Positions 14,574 to 25,210 are shown, counted from the stretch's first letter. The stretch is DNA of 64,000 nt from Vibrio brasiliensis LMG 20546 (GCF_000189255.1 NZ_AEVS01000076.1:1-64000); one strand, 5' to 3'. Notes: a model not told the origin generated them from the letters alone. A program made the numbers and translations.

Positions 14574-15950
14574 TTATAGAGCTTTCGAGATTGCGTCTAC
14601 ACTCTCTTTCGCGTCACCAAACAACATCTGGGTGTTCTCTTTGAAGAAAAGTGGGTTCTGAACCCCAGCGTAACCGGTGTTCATAGAACGCTTGAATACA
14701 ATAACGTTCTGCGCGTTCCACACTTCAAGAACTGGCATCCCAGCGATTGGGCTGTTTGGATCTTCAAGTGCTGCCGGGTTTACTGTGTCGTTCGCACCAA
14801 TAACCAGTACGGTATCTGTCTCTGGGAAATCATCGTTGATTTCATCCATCTCAAGTACGATATCGTATGGTACTTTTGCTTCTGCTAGCAGTACGTTCAT
14901 GTGGCCAGGCAGACGACCCGCAACCGGGTGGATACCGAAGCGTACTTCAACGCCCTGAGCACGTAGCTTCTCCGTAATTTCATGCACTGGGTACTGAGCC
15001 TGAGCTACTGCCATGCCGTATCCAGGAGTGATAATCACTGACTTAGAGTTTTTCAGCATCTCAGCAACTTCTTCTGCCGATGCTTCACGGTGCTCACCGT
15101 GCTCTTCGTCTGAAGAGATAACCACTTCCTGACCAAAGCCACCCGCAATTACGCTCACAAATGAACGGTTCATCGCTTTACACATGATGTAAGACAGGAT
15201 CGCACCTGAAGAACCAACCAGTGCACCGGTTACGATCAGTAGATCGTTAGCTAGCATGAAACCAGCTGCCGCAGCTGCCCAACCTGAGTATGAGTTCAGC
15301 ATTGAAACAACGACCGGCATGTCAGCACCACCGATTGACGCAACCAGATGGTAACCAAATGCAAATGCGATCAGAGTCATCACGATAAGTGCGAACATGC
15401 TGCCGTCAGCATTAACAAAGTGAATCATTAGCAGTGTAGAAACTACGATAGCTGCCAGATTCATTTTGTGTTTATGAGGCAAGTTAAGTGGCGAAGATGA
15501 AATGATGCCACGTAGCTTACCAAATGCAACGACTGAACCTGTGAAGGTCACAGCACCGATGAACACACCCAGGAACACCTCTACTAAGTGAATAACGTGT
15601 TCAGCGTGAGTTGCCGCTTCAGGCGCATCAATGTAGCTGTTGAAACCAACAAGTACCGCAGCCATACCTACAAAGCTGTGTAGGATAGCTACCAGTTCAG
15701 GCATTTCGGTCATTTCAACTTTCTTAGCGAAGTGAATACCGATACCACCACCGATTACCATCGCGATAATGATCCACACAAAGCCTTGCGACTCCGGACC
15801 AAAGATCGTTGCGATCAGTGCGATCGTCATACCAGCAATGCCGTAGTAGTTACCCGACCTTGCTGACTCTTGCTTAGACAATCCTGCTAAGCTCAAAATA
15901 AAGAATAATGCAGCAACAATATAAGCTGCTTGTACTAATCCTGCAGACAT
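14574..15950 (-). CDS. pntB: NAD(P) transhydrogenase subunit beta
   Basis: A 458-residue inner-membrane subunit (E. coli PntB has 462). About nine hydrophobic helices fill residues 5-265. The C-terminal NADP-binding domain III follows, with [31 protein letters not shown], and DTVNPAA in order. With PntA it couples hydride transfer between NADH and NADP+ to proton entry, mainly supplying NADPH. The start has AGGAG 9 nt upstream and lies 13 nt after pntA. Confidence 0.97.
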   Translation of the reverse strand: MSAGLVQAAYIVAALFFILSLAGLSKQESARSGNYYGIAGMTIALIATIFGPESQGFVWIIIAMVIGGGIGIHFAKKVEMTEMPELVAILHSFVGMAAVLVGFNSYIDAPEAATHAEHVIHLVEVFLGVFIGAVTFTGSVVAFGKLRGIISSSPLNLPHKHKMNLAAIVVSTLLMIHFVNADGSMFALIVMTLIAFAFGYHLVASIGGADMPVVVSMLNSYSGWAAAAAGFMLANDLLIVTGALVGSSGAILSYIMCKAMNRSFVSVIAGGFGQEVVISSDEEHGEHREASAEEVAEMLKNSKSVIITPGYGMAVAQAQYPVHEITEKLRAQGVEVRFGIHPVAGRLPGHMNVLLAEAKVPYDIVLEMDEINDDFPETDTVLVIGANDTVNPAALEDPNSPIAGMPVLEVWNAQNVIVFKRSMNTGYAGVQNPLFFKENTQMLFGDAKESVDAISKAL

Positions 15951-15963
15951 TCCCTGTTACTCC

Positions 15964-17514
15964 TTAATCTTTACGGAACATTTCAAGCATGCGCTTGGTT
16001 ACGGTGAAACCACCGAAAATGTTGATACTGGCGATCAAGACCGCAATAAATGACAGGAAGGACACAACGCCGTTTCCTTGTCCGATTTGCAGTAAAGCAC
16101 CAACTACGATAATGCCTGAAATAGCGTTAGTTACCGACATGAGTGGTGTGTGAAGTGCATGAGTAACGTTCCACACAACGTAGTAACCCACCACACACGC
16201 CAGTACAAATACCGTAAAGTGAGACAGGAAAGCGGCTGGAGCGACTGAAGCAATCCAGCCGAACGCGCCTACTGCTGCAACCAGACCAACGATCTTCTTA
16301 ACAGGAGAAGTTGGCTCTTCAACTTTTGGCTCCCGCTTCGCTTGAGGTTGCGCTGGTTTTTGCTCTGGTTGAGCAGAAACTTGAATCGGTGGCGCAGGCC
16401 AAGTGACTTCGCCCTCTTTAACTACAGTTACACCGCGCAGAACAACATCTTCAAAATCGATATTGATGTTGCCATCTTTCTCTTTGCTCAACAGTTTAAG
16501 CAGGTTAACGATGTTAGTGGCGTAAAGTTGCGAAGACTGAGTAGGCAGACGACCAACCATGTCTGTATAACCAACGATCTTAACGCCGTTATCAGTGGTG
16601 ATAACTTTATCTGCAACTGTGTATTCACAGTTACCGCCGTTAGCTGCTGCCAGATCGACAATCACACTACCCGCCTTCATGCTGTCGACCATCTCTTTGG
16701 TGATCAACTTGGGTGCAGGACGACCTGGGATAAGTGCAGTGGTGATGATGATATCTACATCTTTTGCTTGCTCAGCGTAAAGTTCAGCCGCTTTCTTATT
16801 GAATTCGTCTGACATCTCTTTCGCGTAGCCGTCACCTGAGCCTGAGTTTTCTTTGAAGTCTACTTCTAAGAACTCAGCACCCATTGACTGAACTTGCTCT
16901 TTCACTTCTGGACGAACATCGAACGCACGTACAATCGCACCAAGACTACCAGCAGCACCGATAGCAGCAAGACCTGCTACACCTGCCCCCGCAACAAGTA
17001 CTTTAGCTGGTGGAACTTTACCTGCTGCCGTGATTTGACCTGTAAAGAAACGGCCAAATTCATGCGCAGCTTCAACCACTGCACGGTAACCAGCGATGTT
17101 TGCCATTGAAGAGAGTGCATCAAGAGCCTGTGCTCTTGAGATACGTGGCACCGCATCCATCGCCATTACGTTAATGTTTTTGCTTGAAAGCTTTTCCATT
17201 AACTCTGGGTTTTGCGCTGGCCAGATAAAACTGATCAGGCTTGCGCCGTCTTTAAGCAGAGCAATCTCATCATGCTCTTCATCAGACAAAGGAGCGTTAA
17301 CCTTTAAGATAAGGTCTGACTCCCAAACTTGCTCGGTGGTAACAATTTTTGCGCCCGCAGCTTCAAAAGCCGCATCATCAAAACTCGCTAGTTCACCAGC
17401 CCCAGCCTCTACGTTAACTTCGAAGCCTAATTTTAATAACTGCTCGACCGATTTAGGCGATGCAGCCACTCGCGTTTCTCCGGCGAGTATTTCTTTTGGC
17501 ACACCAATTTGCAT
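15964..17514 (-). CDS. pntA: NAD(P) transhydrogenase subunit alpha
   Basis: A 516-residue protein. Domain I binds NAD(H): [20 protein letters not shown] at the start, the Rossmann motif [22 protein letters not shown] near residues 170-190, and the mobile loop around [15 protein letters not shown] Pro/Gln/Lys-rich linker (about 385-405) precedes four C-terminal membrane helices. Partner of PntB in the proton-translocating transhydrogenase. First gene of a two-gene operon; the pntA-pntB gap is 13 nt. Confidence 0.97.
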   Translation of the reverse strand: MQIGVPKEILAGETRVAASPKSVEQLLKLGFEVNVEAGAGELASFDDAAFEAAGAKIVTTEQVWESDLILKVNAPLSDEEHDEIALLKDGASLISFIWPAQNPELMEKLSSKNINVMAMDAVPRISRAQALDALSSMANIAGYRAVVEAAHEFGRFFTGQITAAGKVPPAKVLVAGAGVAGLAAIGAAGSLGAIVRAFDVRPEVKEQVQSMGAEFLEVDFKENSGSGDGYAKEMSDEFNKKAAELYAEQAKDVDIIITTALIPGRPAPKLITKEMVDSMKAGSVIVDLAAANGGNCEYTVADKVITTDNGVKIVGYTDMVGRLPTQSSQLYATNIVNLLKLLSKEKDGNINIDFEDVVLRGVTVVKEGEVTWPAPPIQVSAQPEQKPAQPQAKREPKVEEPTSPVKKIVGLVAAVGAFGWIASVAPAAFLSHFTVFVLACVVGYYVVWNVTHALHTPLMSVTNAISGIIVVGALLQIGQGNGVVSFLSFIAVLIASINIFGGFTVTKRMLEMFRKD

Positions 17515-17815
17515 TAGCTATTCCTTGACTATCAGCAACAATGATTGTTCTGTTTTTATCCAACGAATTTAGATACTTCAAGCATTTTGTAACAAAAACA
17601 CAAAATATCATTACATATAACTTTTGGTAATGATAAACCCAACTGTTTAAATCATTCCGTAATATACCGATAACGCGGTGCGGAGAGGTCTAACCAGATC
17701 AGAAAAATCACTATGAAAACAATCGATTATATAACATCTAAATATGAAAAAGAGCCATCAGCATAACGACTAATGGCTCTTAAGATTATGATGTTTGTCA
17801 ATTTGAGACAGGATC
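17515..17815. other. intergenic region: pntA promoter side and a terminator
   Basis: The 301 bases between pntA and the HlyU-type gene contain the pntAB promoter (AT-rich stretch around 17560-17640) and the terminator at 17747-17781. I could not single out a promoter or operator sequence with confidence. Confidence 0.4.
17747..17781 (-). terminator. intrinsic terminator after the HlyU-family gene
   Basis: AAGAGCCAT and ATGGCTCTT pair with a 14-nt loop; the minus strand continues TTTTTC. Confidence 0.75.
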
Positions 17816-18094
17816 TTACTGGAAAATGTTGTCGCCCATTTGATCAATGAACATTTGCGCTTTTTTCAGCATAAATTCGTTAGCGTCACTCTCACTTGGT
17901 AATACGTCAGAGCGAATGAAGCGGTGTGTTTTTAATTCTTCACCGAACTGCTTGGTAATACGACCTGCGATACGATACTGACCGCCTTCTGACTGTGCCT
18001 CTTGGTAAATTAAATAACCTTTATATTCAATTGGCTCTACGACAACTTCTTGTTGTGCTTTCTGGCCCCCAAACAAGCGAGAAAAAAGTCCCAC
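17816..18094 (-). CDS. HlyU-family protein
   Basis: A 92-residue protein starting MGLFSRLFGG, with YKGYLIYQEAQSEGGQYRIAGRI and ELKTHRFIRSDVLPS. These match the HlyU family (PF10115, annotated as transcriptional activator HlyU but unrelated to the ArsR-type HlyU of Vibrio). The family's real function is unclear. It is 17 nt downstream of the ComFB-type gene and probably co-transcribed with it. Confidence 0.85.
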   Translation of the reverse strand: MGLFSRLFGGQKAQQEVVVEPIEYKGYLIYQEAQSEGGQYRIAGRITKQFGEELKTHRFIRSDVLPSESDANEFMLKKAQMFIDQMGDNIFQ

Positions 18095-18111
18095 ACATTA
18101 CTCCTTGGTTA

Positions 18112-18477
18112 TTACTTTGCTTTTTGTAGAAGTGGTTTTTCGAACCACTCTAACTCGATATCATCGTCAAATACCTGTTTGCTAAACACAACAGGCACTT
18201 CATCTTTCCTATTTTTGCGTCTGTCGTCAACGATCATCGTTTCTGCTGCCTCTACCGCGATCGCGGCGTAGCGTTTGAGTGTGACAAGGCGCTTTTCCGG
18301 CAGCGCTGACAAGAAGTCTATATCGTGGCGGATATAGACCGGTCTCAACTGACTCAGCGCGAGACAAGCTAAGTCTGCCAGCTGCTCATGGTCGAAATTC
18401 TCAATGTACTCAGGTTGAGCCAAAACTTGCCCTACCAGAGTTTCCATGTAGTTATGTACGTCGACACTAATCTGCAT
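18112..18477 (-). CDS. ComFB-family protein
   Basis: A 121-residue protein. DVHNYMETLVGQVLAQ, CLALSQLRPVYIRHDIDFLSALP and a C-terminal acidic region match the late-competence ComFB domain (PF10719), members of which bind cyclic dinucleotides in other bacteria. Residues YIRHDIDF are the conserved core. The ATG was chosen over an upstream TTG, because the AGGGAG is 9 nt before the ATG and abuts the TTG. The neighbouring diguanylate cyclase fits a cyclic-nucleotide theme, but that is inference. Confidence 0.8.
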   Translation of the reverse strand: MQISVDVHNYMETLVGQVLAQPEYIENFDHEQLADLACLALSQLRPVYIRHDIDFLSALPEKRLVTLKRYAAIAVEAAETMIVDDRRKNRKDEVPVVFSKQVFDDDIELEWFEKPLLQKAK

Positions 18478-18702
18478 ATAACTCAACTCCCTTTAGAGTT
18501 ACCAATCCTAACGTTGATATCATCTTACACTATGGCATGTTGATTCAATCGCATTGGATAACCAAACACCAATTTTTGAACACAATTTATACACGCCTTA
18601 GGTTTTCATAGATAAGTTTAGTAAAAAGCTTGGAAATTCATCAAATAAAAGTATTCTTAACGAGTTAATAATCAACAATTGTTTCAACTCAGGCTAGGTT
18701 GC

Positions 18703-19938
18703 ATGTCGTTTTCCATCGTCACTACAAATTGGTTCCGGATAGCGTTACCACTGCTACTGTTGACGTTTATTGCCTTTGGCATGGATAACGTTATCAGATT
18801 GACGCAGGCCAATATCGGCTTTGTGACCAAACTGCCTTTCGTGCTATTTGCTACTGCGATAGTACTAGCCAACCCATTTAAACAGAGTCGAATCGCAATG
18901 GCTGCAAGCGCCCTTGCCGTTACCTACTGGTTGATTCAAAACCGTCTTCAATCGCCTTTATCATCGGGCACCACCATTTTAGAACTGTCACTGTTAGCGG
19001 CTTTATTGCCGATCGCGCTAGTGTTGGTTTACAGCTATAAAGACAGCAACTTATTTTCACGTTCATTTGCCTTCTATCTGGCAAAGCTAGGGCTGTTCGT
19101 TTTGTGGTGCTATCTGATACTGGCACACTTTTACGACGGAGGTTTCGACAATATCAATGAGACTTTCCTCTTTGTCGTTCCCGCTGTGTCAAAATTACCA
19201 TTTATATTAGTGATTTACTCGCTGGCAATGGTGCTTATTTTTGCCATTTGTGTACTAAGTCATAATCGAATTATCGATGTTGTGCTCTACGCAACGACTT
19301 TACTGGCATCGACCACGTTTGTCTTTTTCCATGTGCCTCACATTTCCAGCACTATGTTCTCGCTAGCTGGCATATTGTTGTTGGTCTACCTACTCTCTGC
19401 CAGCTACGAGCTGGCGTTTAAAGACACGTTAACCGATATTCCAGGTCGATTAGCCCTTGAGTCAGATCTTCGTCATCTGGGTAGACGCTACACCATCGCC
19501 ATGCTCGACATTGACCATTTTAAATCGTTTAACGATACCTATGGTCATGATACGGGTGATGACGTACTTAAGCTGGTTGCCAGCCGTCTGCAACTGGTTG
19601 GTGGACGTGCCAAGGTTTATCGCTACGGCGGTGAAGAATTTACCGTGCTGTTTAAGGGCAAGTTAGCAGATGAAGCCCAAGATCACTTGGAGTTACTCAG
19701 GAGCTCTATTGAGTCCTACCAGATGACGCTACGAAATCAGGATGCACGCCCTAAAGACGACAAAGTAGGTTCTAAAAAGCGCGGCGGGAAAAAGAATCAG
19801 GATAGCGTTAACGTCACGATCAGTATTGGTGTCGCTGACAGCAGTGAATCAAACGACGTTTATACGGTAATGAAGAGTGCTGACTCGGCCTTGTATAAGG
19901 CGAAACAGTCTGGTCGTAACAAGGTCTGCATCGCCTAA
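18703..19938 (+). CDS. membrane-bound diguanylate cyclase (GGDEF)
   Basis: A 411-residue protein. The first 240 residues hold seven or eight hydrophobic helices forming a membrane sensor. The GGDEF domain follows: DIPGRLALESDLRHLGRRYTIAMLDIDHFKSFNDTYGHDTGDDVLKLVA, the active site RYGGEEF, and SIGVADS. All catalytic residues look intact, so it should make cyclic di-GMP at the inner membrane. A basic low-complexity insert (KDDKVGSKKRGGKKNQD) sits within the domain, between the active site and SIGVA, and is unusual. ATG 18703 was chosen, with AGG a few bases upstream. Confidence 0.9.
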   Translation: MSFSIVTTNWFRIALPLLLLTFIAFGMDNVIRLTQANIGFVTKLPFVLFATAIVLANPFKQSRIAMAASALAVTYWLIQNRLQSPLSSGTTILELSLLAALLPIALVLVYSYKDSNLFSRSFAFYLAKLGLFVLWCYLILAHFYDGGFDNINETFLFVVPAVSKLPFILVIYSLAMVLIFAICVLSHNRIIDVVLYATTLLASTTFVFFHVPHISSTMFSLAGILLLVYLLSASYELAFKDTLTDIPGRLALESDLRHLGRRYTIAMLDIDHFKSFNDTYGHDTGDDVLKLVASRLQLVGGRAKVYRYGGEEFTVLFKGKLADEAQDHLELLRSSIESYQMTLRNQDARPKDDKVGSKKRGGKKNQDSVNVTISIGVADSSESNDVYTVMKSADSALYKAKQSGRNKVCIA

Positions 19939-19944
19939 TCCGAG

Positions 19945-20934
19945 TTAGTCAGCCTGATTAAAGAACAGTACGATACTGCCCCCTTTAAGATTGCTGCCGT
20001 AATTGATATTAAGACCAATGCCGACATTGTCGATCAAATCCGATTCAAATGGAGGCGTCATTAACCAACCAATTGAGCCTTCATAATAATACGGCGTGCC
20101 TAGTGGCTGACTGGTATCCCCTCCAATATCAATCCGACGAAAACTCGAATAAATAGACTGTACTGAGCGACCCAGCTGGCTGACATTGTAATAGGCTTCG
20201 ATACCATTAGCGGTATACCACCCTTCAGGATTACCCACCTGGCCGTAGTTAGCTTCACCCCAGCCGTGTCCGTAAAAGTAATGGAATGAAGAAGCGACAT
20301 TCCAACTGCCCCACGATGTTGGCTCGTTGTACTTGAACTCAACATGTGGCTCGACCGATAGTGCCCATGCATCGGTGTTGAAAATTACGTTGTCGAGCGC
20401 TGGCTTAACGATCTCATTTGCAAATTCGCTGCGGTAATCATGATTATTGCGAAAATATTGCAAATGAACACCGACCCCCGGAGTCACTGTCCAGAAGTCG
20501 GTGAGCTGATATTTGTAGCGGTAGGCAGTAAATGCACCTAAGACAAACTCATGTTGGTAATCGTCAGTATCTTGTGGGCGAATCTCATAATCCTGCCGCG
20601 AACCTAATACAGAAAAGCGGGTAAAGATCTGGTGTTTATGAATCGCGTCTTCATCGCTCAAATCGATGGTATAAGGCAGAGCAGAGACCGCGATTTGTTG
20701 GCGTAACAACACAGACTCTTGCGAGCCGATATCTTCGTTATCGAGATTGAACCATTCGTTGGGATCAAAATCGTGAACACCAAAGGTAAAAACATCACTG
20801 TCGGTTAATACAATCGCCGCAGCAAATGCCTGCTCTAAATACGCCTGATAAGCTTGGCTGCCTTGCGCCAACGCCAAAGGAGAAACGGCGAGTAGCGGTA
20901 AGCTAATATAACGAGATGCACGAGAAAATGACAT
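19945..20934 (-). CDS. solitary autotransporter-like outer-membrane beta-barrel protein
   Basis: A 329-residue protein with a signal peptide (YISLPLLAVSPLALAQG). The sequence is full of aromatic and alternating strands (FTAYRYKYQLTDFWTVTPGVGVHLQYF, WNVASSFHYFYGHGWGEANYG) and ends IVLFFNQAD. This matches the solitary outer-membrane autotransporter beta-barrel group (Omp_AT) of Vibrio. A passenger domain is absent. Function unknown. Convergent with the upstream diguanylate cyclase, 6 nt between stops. Confidence 0.75.
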   Translation of the reverse strand: MSFSRASRYISLPLLAVSPLALAQGSQAYQAYLEQAFAAAIVLTDSDVFTFGVHDFDPNEWFNLDNEDIGSQESVLLRQQIAVSALPYTIDLSDEDAIHKHQIFTRFSVLGSRQDYEIRPQDTDDYQHEFVLGAFTAYRYKYQLTDFWTVTPGVGVHLQYFRNNHDYRSEFANEIVKPALDNVIFNTDAWALSVEPHVEFKYNEPTSWGSWNVASSFHYFYGHGWGEANYGQVGNPEGWYTANGIEAYYNVSQLGRSVQSIYSSFRRIDIGGDTSQPLGTPYYYEGSIGWLMTPPFESDLIDNVGIGLNINYGSNLKGGSIVLFFNQAD

Positions 20935-21011
20935 GTGGAATTGAACCAAAATACATCAATAACAAGAATAAGTTAACGTTAAATCGAAAAGCTGGCAATA
21001 GACAAAAATGA

Positions 21012-21944
21012 CTACTCAGAGAACTTATATTGGTTACGACCAGAGACCTTAGCCTGATAGAGTTGCTTATCGACTAAGTCATAGAATTCATCGATACTTT
21101 CGCGACCACTTGGTACTTTACTGTAGACACCCTGTGACACCGTCACAAAATCAGATATGTCGCTATATAGGTGTGGGATACTTGCCTCAGCAAGTGAGTC
21201 CTGAATGCGCTGCGCATCTTTCAGAGCCTTGGTTTGATCAGTATGACCAAGGATAACGACAAACTCTTCTCCACCGTAGCGACCAACAACCTCACCGCTG
21301 CGCTCAAACAGCTTATTCAGAATATTGGCAATCGAGATAAGGCAACGATCCCCTTCAAGGTGACCATAGTTGTCGTTGTAGAGTTTAAAGCGATCGACAT
21401 CAAGCAATATCAGACTCAGAGGCAGCTCGTGGCGTCCGTGCATAGTGATCATCTCTTGAAGCTTTTCGTCGATGCAACGTCGATTCTTAACTTTGGTCAG
21501 GCCATCTTCCTGAGCGAGTTTGGCTAACTCTTCGTTGGCTTTGGCTAACGCTGCTGTTTTTTGCTTTAACTCACGACGCATAAAAGCGATCCGCTGCATT
21601 GCGACCAGTTTGGAGTTGAGCACAATCTTGTCGACCGGCTTAACCAGATAGTCATCACCGCCCGCCTCTATCGCGTTAGCGACCATACTCGGTTCATCAT
21701 GGCCGCTGAGGAAAATGATCGGAACCCAGTCAGGGTAAGTCTCACGAATTTTGCTCGACACTTCAAAGCCATTCATGTCTGGCATAGAGATGTCTAACAG
21801 AATCAACTCTGGTTCAAATTGAGGGTAGAGTTCTAACGCACGGCTTCCCGAATCAGCCATCTCAACCGTATGGCCTAGTTGTTTCAAACGTATAGCCAGT
21901 TGAATACGCTCCATCTGAACGTCATCAACCAACAAAATTTTCAT
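21012..21944 (-). CDS. response regulator with diguanylate cyclase domain
   Basis: A 310-residue protein: receiver domain (residues 1-120) with D7-D8, phospho-acceptor D51 in LILLDISMP and K in DYLVKPV. A helical linker (REL-QKTAALAKANEELAKLA) leads to a GGDEF domain with DGLTKVKNRRCIDEKL, LILLDVDRFKLYNDNYGH and the active site RYGGEEF. This is the PleD/WspR-like receiver-GGDEF arrangement and should make cyclic di-GMP on phosphorylation. No cognate kinase is adjacent. The codons near the C-terminus contain a perfect matS site (21134-21146). Confidence 0.92.
   Translation of the reverse strand: MKILLVDDVQMERIQLAIRLKQLGHTVEMADSGSRALELYPQFEPELILLDISMPDMNGFEVSSKIRETYPDWVPIIFLSGHDEPSMVANAIEAGGDDYLVKPVDKIVLNSKLVAMQRIAFMRRELKQKTAALAKANEELAKLAQEDGLTKVKNRRCIDEKLQEMITMHGRHELPLSLILLDVDRFKLYNDNYGHLEGDRCLISIANILNKLFERSGEVVGRYGGEEFVVILGHTDQTKALKDAQRIQDSLAEASIPHLYSDISDFVTVSQGVYSKVPSGRESIDEFYDLVDKQLYQAKVSGRNQYKFSE
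21134..21146. other. matS: matS site (MatP binding)
   Basis: GTGACACCGTCAC, a full match to GTGACRNYGTCAC, inside a response-regulator gene. Confidence 0.8.
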
Positions 21945-22169
21945 CGAAGAACCGGTTATTTCCAATTTATCAGTATCCTAAACAGCGCATCTAATGCTAA
22001 TTCGGCGATATTGCCTTCGCTTACTCAAAATTAAACAAAAACAATTAAGAAATCACATGCTTAAACAAAGCATACTCCACCTGAGGTTAATCATCCATTG
22101 AAGGTTGACTTTTAGCCCCAATTTTTTACGATAGCGCGGTTAATACATACATTTTAAGAGAAAACATAC

Positions 22170-22607
22170 ATGTCTGACGTTAATCAAACAGAACAGCCAA
22201 AAGTAGATTTAGCAGAAGTATCAGCAGAACTTCGTCAAGTAATTGAATTTGATGAGGTTCCAGAAGCGATGCACTACATGGTGACGTCAATCCATGAAGT
22301 ATCTGAAGAAGCAGTACGTGAAGCTTGGAATGAGCTACCAAACAGCGCACAAAACGTGTTGGACAACTTTGAGCAGTTCCACGCACTGATTTCTGTAAGT
22401 CAGGCATTCGCTGGTATCAACGTGATGGAAGAGTTTCCAACATTGAAACTACCAGAAGACATGACCGACGAGCAAAAAGAAGAGTACCGTGCTTCCCTAC
22501 TTGATCAGGTTCTTCACAACTGTGTGAAAGACATGGTTAAGCAAATTAAGAAAGCGCGTCGTGACCCAATTCTTAAACGCGACTTCACTGACGTATTCGC
22601 TAAGTAA
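22170..22607 (+). CDS. DUF3069 protein
   Basis: A 145-residue acidic, helical, soluble protein (VDLAEVSAELRQVIEFDEVPEAMHYMVTSIHEVSEEAV; FHALISVSQAFAGINVMEEFP). It corresponds to the DUF3069 family found in Vibrionaceae. Function unknown. Weak ribosome binding site (AAGAGA) but good codon usage. Single gene with a strong terminator. Confidence 0.75.
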   Translation: MSDVNQTEQPKVDLAEVSAELRQVIEFDEVPEAMHYMVTSIHEVSEEAVREAWNELPNSAQNVLDNFEQFHALISVSQAFAGINVMEEFPTLKLPEDMTDEQKEEYRASLLDQVLHNCVKDMVKQIKKARRDPILKRDFTDVFAK

Positions 22608-22614
22608 GAAAATC

Positions 22615-22642
22615 AAAAACGCCGCTTTTAGCGGCGTTTTTT
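22615..22642. terminator. bidirectional terminator
   Basis: AAAAACGCCGCT and AGCGGCGTTTTT pair around TTT; serves both the DUF3069 gene and modC, whose stop overlaps its right flank. Confidence 0.9.
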
Positions 22643-23744
22643 AGTTGGAAAGTACAATATCCCTTTGGGCGACACTTACGCCCTTTATCTGAGCGTAGAC
22701 AGACATCCCCACCTCTAGCTCAAGGTCATCCCTCGCCCAAGCTGTGATCGTCGCCCCCAGATAACACGCTTCTGCCAGCTTGAGTTGCACCGCAACACTC
22801 TGACGCTCCTGACCGCTAGAGTGAGTTTCTAACGCTGAAATAGTCGCTTTAAATATGTTCCGGATCGAAGTGCGCTCTGGTTTATCAAGCATTAGCGACA
22901 CATCATTAGCTCGCACTTGTAAACGAACCTGAGAACCTAAGTCACCATGGATTTTTTGCACCCACAGTGCAATATCCGGCGCGAGTTCGACTTTGGACAA
23001 TGCGTATTGCGTGTTGTGCTCTAACAGACGTCCTTCAAACAGAGAGCTCTGTTCAGAGAAAGATTGCCAGGGTTTCATTGCTTTCGATGACCACACCTGC
23101 TCTATCGGTCCTGCTACTGCTACTTTGCCCTGCTCCACAACCACCAGATGTTGCGCCAGACGTAACACTTCATTAAGGCTATGCGAGACATAGATGATTG
23201 GGATCTCAATGTTATGAGCCAACTGTTCGAGGTACGGTAATACTTCTCGCTTGCGTGGTAGATCGAGTGACGCTAACGGCTCGTCCATCAACAGAATATC
23301 TGGCTTAGACAGTAACGCTCTGCCAATCGCCACACGCTGTTTTTCACCACCAGAAAGTTGATGTGGGTAGCGCTCTAACAACGGCTCTAGAGCCAGTAGT
23401 TCTACGATTACTTTAAAGTGTGCTGCATCTGCCTTTTTCACGCCATAAGTCAGGTTCTTAACCACCTTATAATGTGGAAACAGACGCGCATCCTGAAATA
23501 CATAGCCAACGTTACGTTTGTGAACGGCAATATTAATTCGTAGCTGTGAATCGTAAAGCGTGACACCATTGATTCGAATATGGCCGCCAGACGGGGTCTT
23601 TAAGCCAGCGATGACATTAATTAGTGACGTTTTGCCTGCACCTGAGCGGCCAAACACCGCTGTAATGCCCTTCTCAGGCAAGGTTAAGTCAATATCAAAC
23701 TTAGTGTCGCCAAGGGTTTGCTGATAGCAGATTTCTAGGCTCAT
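22641..23744 (-). CDS. modC: molybdate ABC transporter ATP-binding protein
   Basis: A 367-residue ATPase. Walker [11 protein letters not shown] (residues 32-41), signature [16 protein letters not shown], Walker [13 protein letters not shown], then a C-terminal TOBE/Mop domain (from about 255) typical of ModC, which binds molybdate. It drives molybdate import through ModB. Start chosen at ATG 23744, which overlaps the end of modB by 4 nt (ATGA); an upstream in-frame extension has no support. Confidence 0.95.
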   Translation of the reverse strand: MSLEICYQQTLGDTKFDIDLTLPEKGITAVFGRSGAGKTSLINVIAGLKTPSGGHIRINGVTLYDSQLRINIAVHKRNVGYVFQDARLFPHYKVVKNLTYGVKKADAAHFKVIVELLALEPLLERYPHQLSGGEKQRVAIGRALLSKPDILLMDEPLASLDLPRKREVLPYLEQLAHNIEIPIIYVSHSLNEVLRLAQHLVVVEQGKVAVAGPIEQVWSSKAMKPWQSFSEQSSLFEGRLLEHNTQYALSKVELAPDIALWVQKIHGDLGSQVRLQVRANDVSLMLDKPERTSIRNIFKATISALETHSSGQERQSVAVQLKLAEACYLGATITAWARDDLELEVGMSVYAQIKGVSVAQRDIVLSN

Positions 23745-24439
23745 GCGCTCCCTCCCAGACGTTTGACACTGATACGACTTAACCACTCAGAAACCACCAA
23801 AGAACCTAATGCGATAGCAATGGAGATCACACATAGGCGCATCGCTTCAGCTTCTGAACCCGGGGTTTCGATAAAATTGTACATGGCCAGCGGGATCGTT
23901 TGTGTTTCACCAGGAATGTTAGAAACGAAACTGATCGTAGCGCCAAATTCACCAAGGCTGCGAGCAAACGAAAGCATAGTACCGGTAATGATCCCCGGAA
24001 TAGTCAAAGGCAGTGTGATGGTAAAGAAAATCTTAACAGGCGAAGCTCCGAGAGTCGCTGCAGCCTGCTCTAAGCGGTTGTCGACACTTTCAAGGCTGAG
24101 TCGGATAGAGCGAACCATAAGTGGCAAAGCGACAACCACACACGCCAATACAGCCCCTTTCCAACTGAAAGAAAAGACGAGATCAAATTGTTGGTAGAGC
24201 CACTGACCAATAAAACCCTGTCTGCCCATCGAAATCAGCAGCAAATAGCCGATCACAACCGGAGGTAGCACTAGTGGCAAATGGATCAGACTATCGACAA
24301 AGCTTTTACCAATAAACTGCTTACGCGCTAATAACCAGGCTAGCCCAATTCCGAGCGGAATAAGCCACAGAATGGCAAAAAATGCGACTTTTAAGCTCAG
24401 TATAAGTGCTTGATATTCATATTCTGTTAGCACATTCAT
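23741..24439 (-). CDS. modB: molybdate ABC transporter permease
   Basis: A 232-residue inner-membrane permease with about five helices and the ABC permease loop [25 protein letters not shown]. The ending [25 protein letters not shown] is characteristic of ModB. It lies 3 nt after modA and overlaps modC by 4 nt. Confidence 0.95.
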   Translation of the reverse strand: MNVLTEYEYQALILSLKVAFFAILWLIPLGIGLAWLLARKQFIGKSFVDSLIHLPLVLPPVVIGYLLLISMGRQGFIGQWLYQQFDLVFSFSWKGAVLACVVVALPLMVRSIRLSLESVDNRLEQAAATLGASPVKIFFTITLPLTIPGIITGTMLSFARSLGEFGATISFVSNIPGETQTIPLAMYNFIETPGSEAEAMRLCVISIAIALGSLVVSEWLSRISVKRLGGSA

Positions 24440-24442
24440 TCC

Positions 24443-25210
24443 CTAACGAGGCTCCACTGCAAAGCCATAACTTTTTAAGATCTGTTGACCTTGTTGCGAT
24501 TGTACAAACGCGGAAAACTGTTTGGTCTGCGGCTTAGCGTTAAGTTGGGCCATTGGGTAAATTATCGCGTCGTGACTCGATTCTGGCAATTCTGCAACGA
24601 CTTTTACCCCGCTGCTCATCATTGCGTCTGTTTTATAGACGATACCTAATGGCACCTCTTTACGCTCAACTAAGGTCAGCGCAATACGAACATTGTTCGT
24701 CGGCGCGAGTACACCTTGAAGCTGAGGCCATACTGACAGGGACTCAAGCGACTGCTTTGCATAGATACCAGCTGGCACTGCATTCGTCTGGCCTATTGCG
24801 ATTCGCTGACCTTGTAAGTAGTTGAGCCAAGAGTCACTATCGTTAACCTTCAACGTGCCTTTTTGATCTACAGGCGTTACCACAACCAGCTGGTTCGCCG
24901 CAATGTTGGTTACAACGTCACTACTTATAACCTGTTGTTTAACCAAGTAATTCATCCATTTAATATTGGCTGCAATAAACAAATCTACTGGCGCGCCCTG
25001 ATGAATCTGACGCGCTAACGATGAGGTGCCTGCGTATACCGTTGTAACGGGCACTTGAGACTGTTTTTCAAACTCACTAACCAGCTCATTGACCGCATTG
25101 GTCATCGAAGAAGCGGCATAAATTCGTAGTTTGTCTTGTGCCTGTGCGGTCAGGCTAGATGTCAGTAGTACCGCACTGCACAGAGTGGTGAATAGTTTGC
25201 TTATTGTCAT
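24443..25210 (-). CDS. modA: molybdate-binding periplasmic protein
   Basis: A 255-residue protein with a signal peptide (LFTTLCSAVLLTSSLTAQAQ). The mature start LRIYAASSMTNAVNELVSEFEKQ, then YAGTSSLARQIHQGAPVDLFIAAN and NAVPAGIYAKQSL match ModA. Ser and Thr residues in these motifs bind molybdate. Its ATG shares one base with the TAA of cobQ, so modA is translationally coupled to cobQ. Confidence 0.95.
   Translation of the reverse strand: MTISKLFTTLCSAVLLTSSLTAQAQDKLRIYAASSMTNAVNELVSEFEKQSQVPVTTVYAGTSSLARQIHQGAPVDLFIAANIKWMNYLVKQQVISSDVVTNIAANQLVVVTPVDQKGTLKVNDSDSWLNYLQGQRIAIGQTNAVPAGIYAKQSLESLSVWPQLQGVLAPTNNVRIALTLVERKEVPLGIVYKTDAMMSSGVKVVAELPESSHDAIIYPMAQLNAKPQTKQFSAFVQSQQGQQILKSYGFAVEPR

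Noticed and set aside
16342-16812. Long rightward reading frame within pntA
   Set aside because: It is antisense to the strongly conserved pntA gene and has no features of its own; similar shadows occur in cobQ, vxrA and torS.
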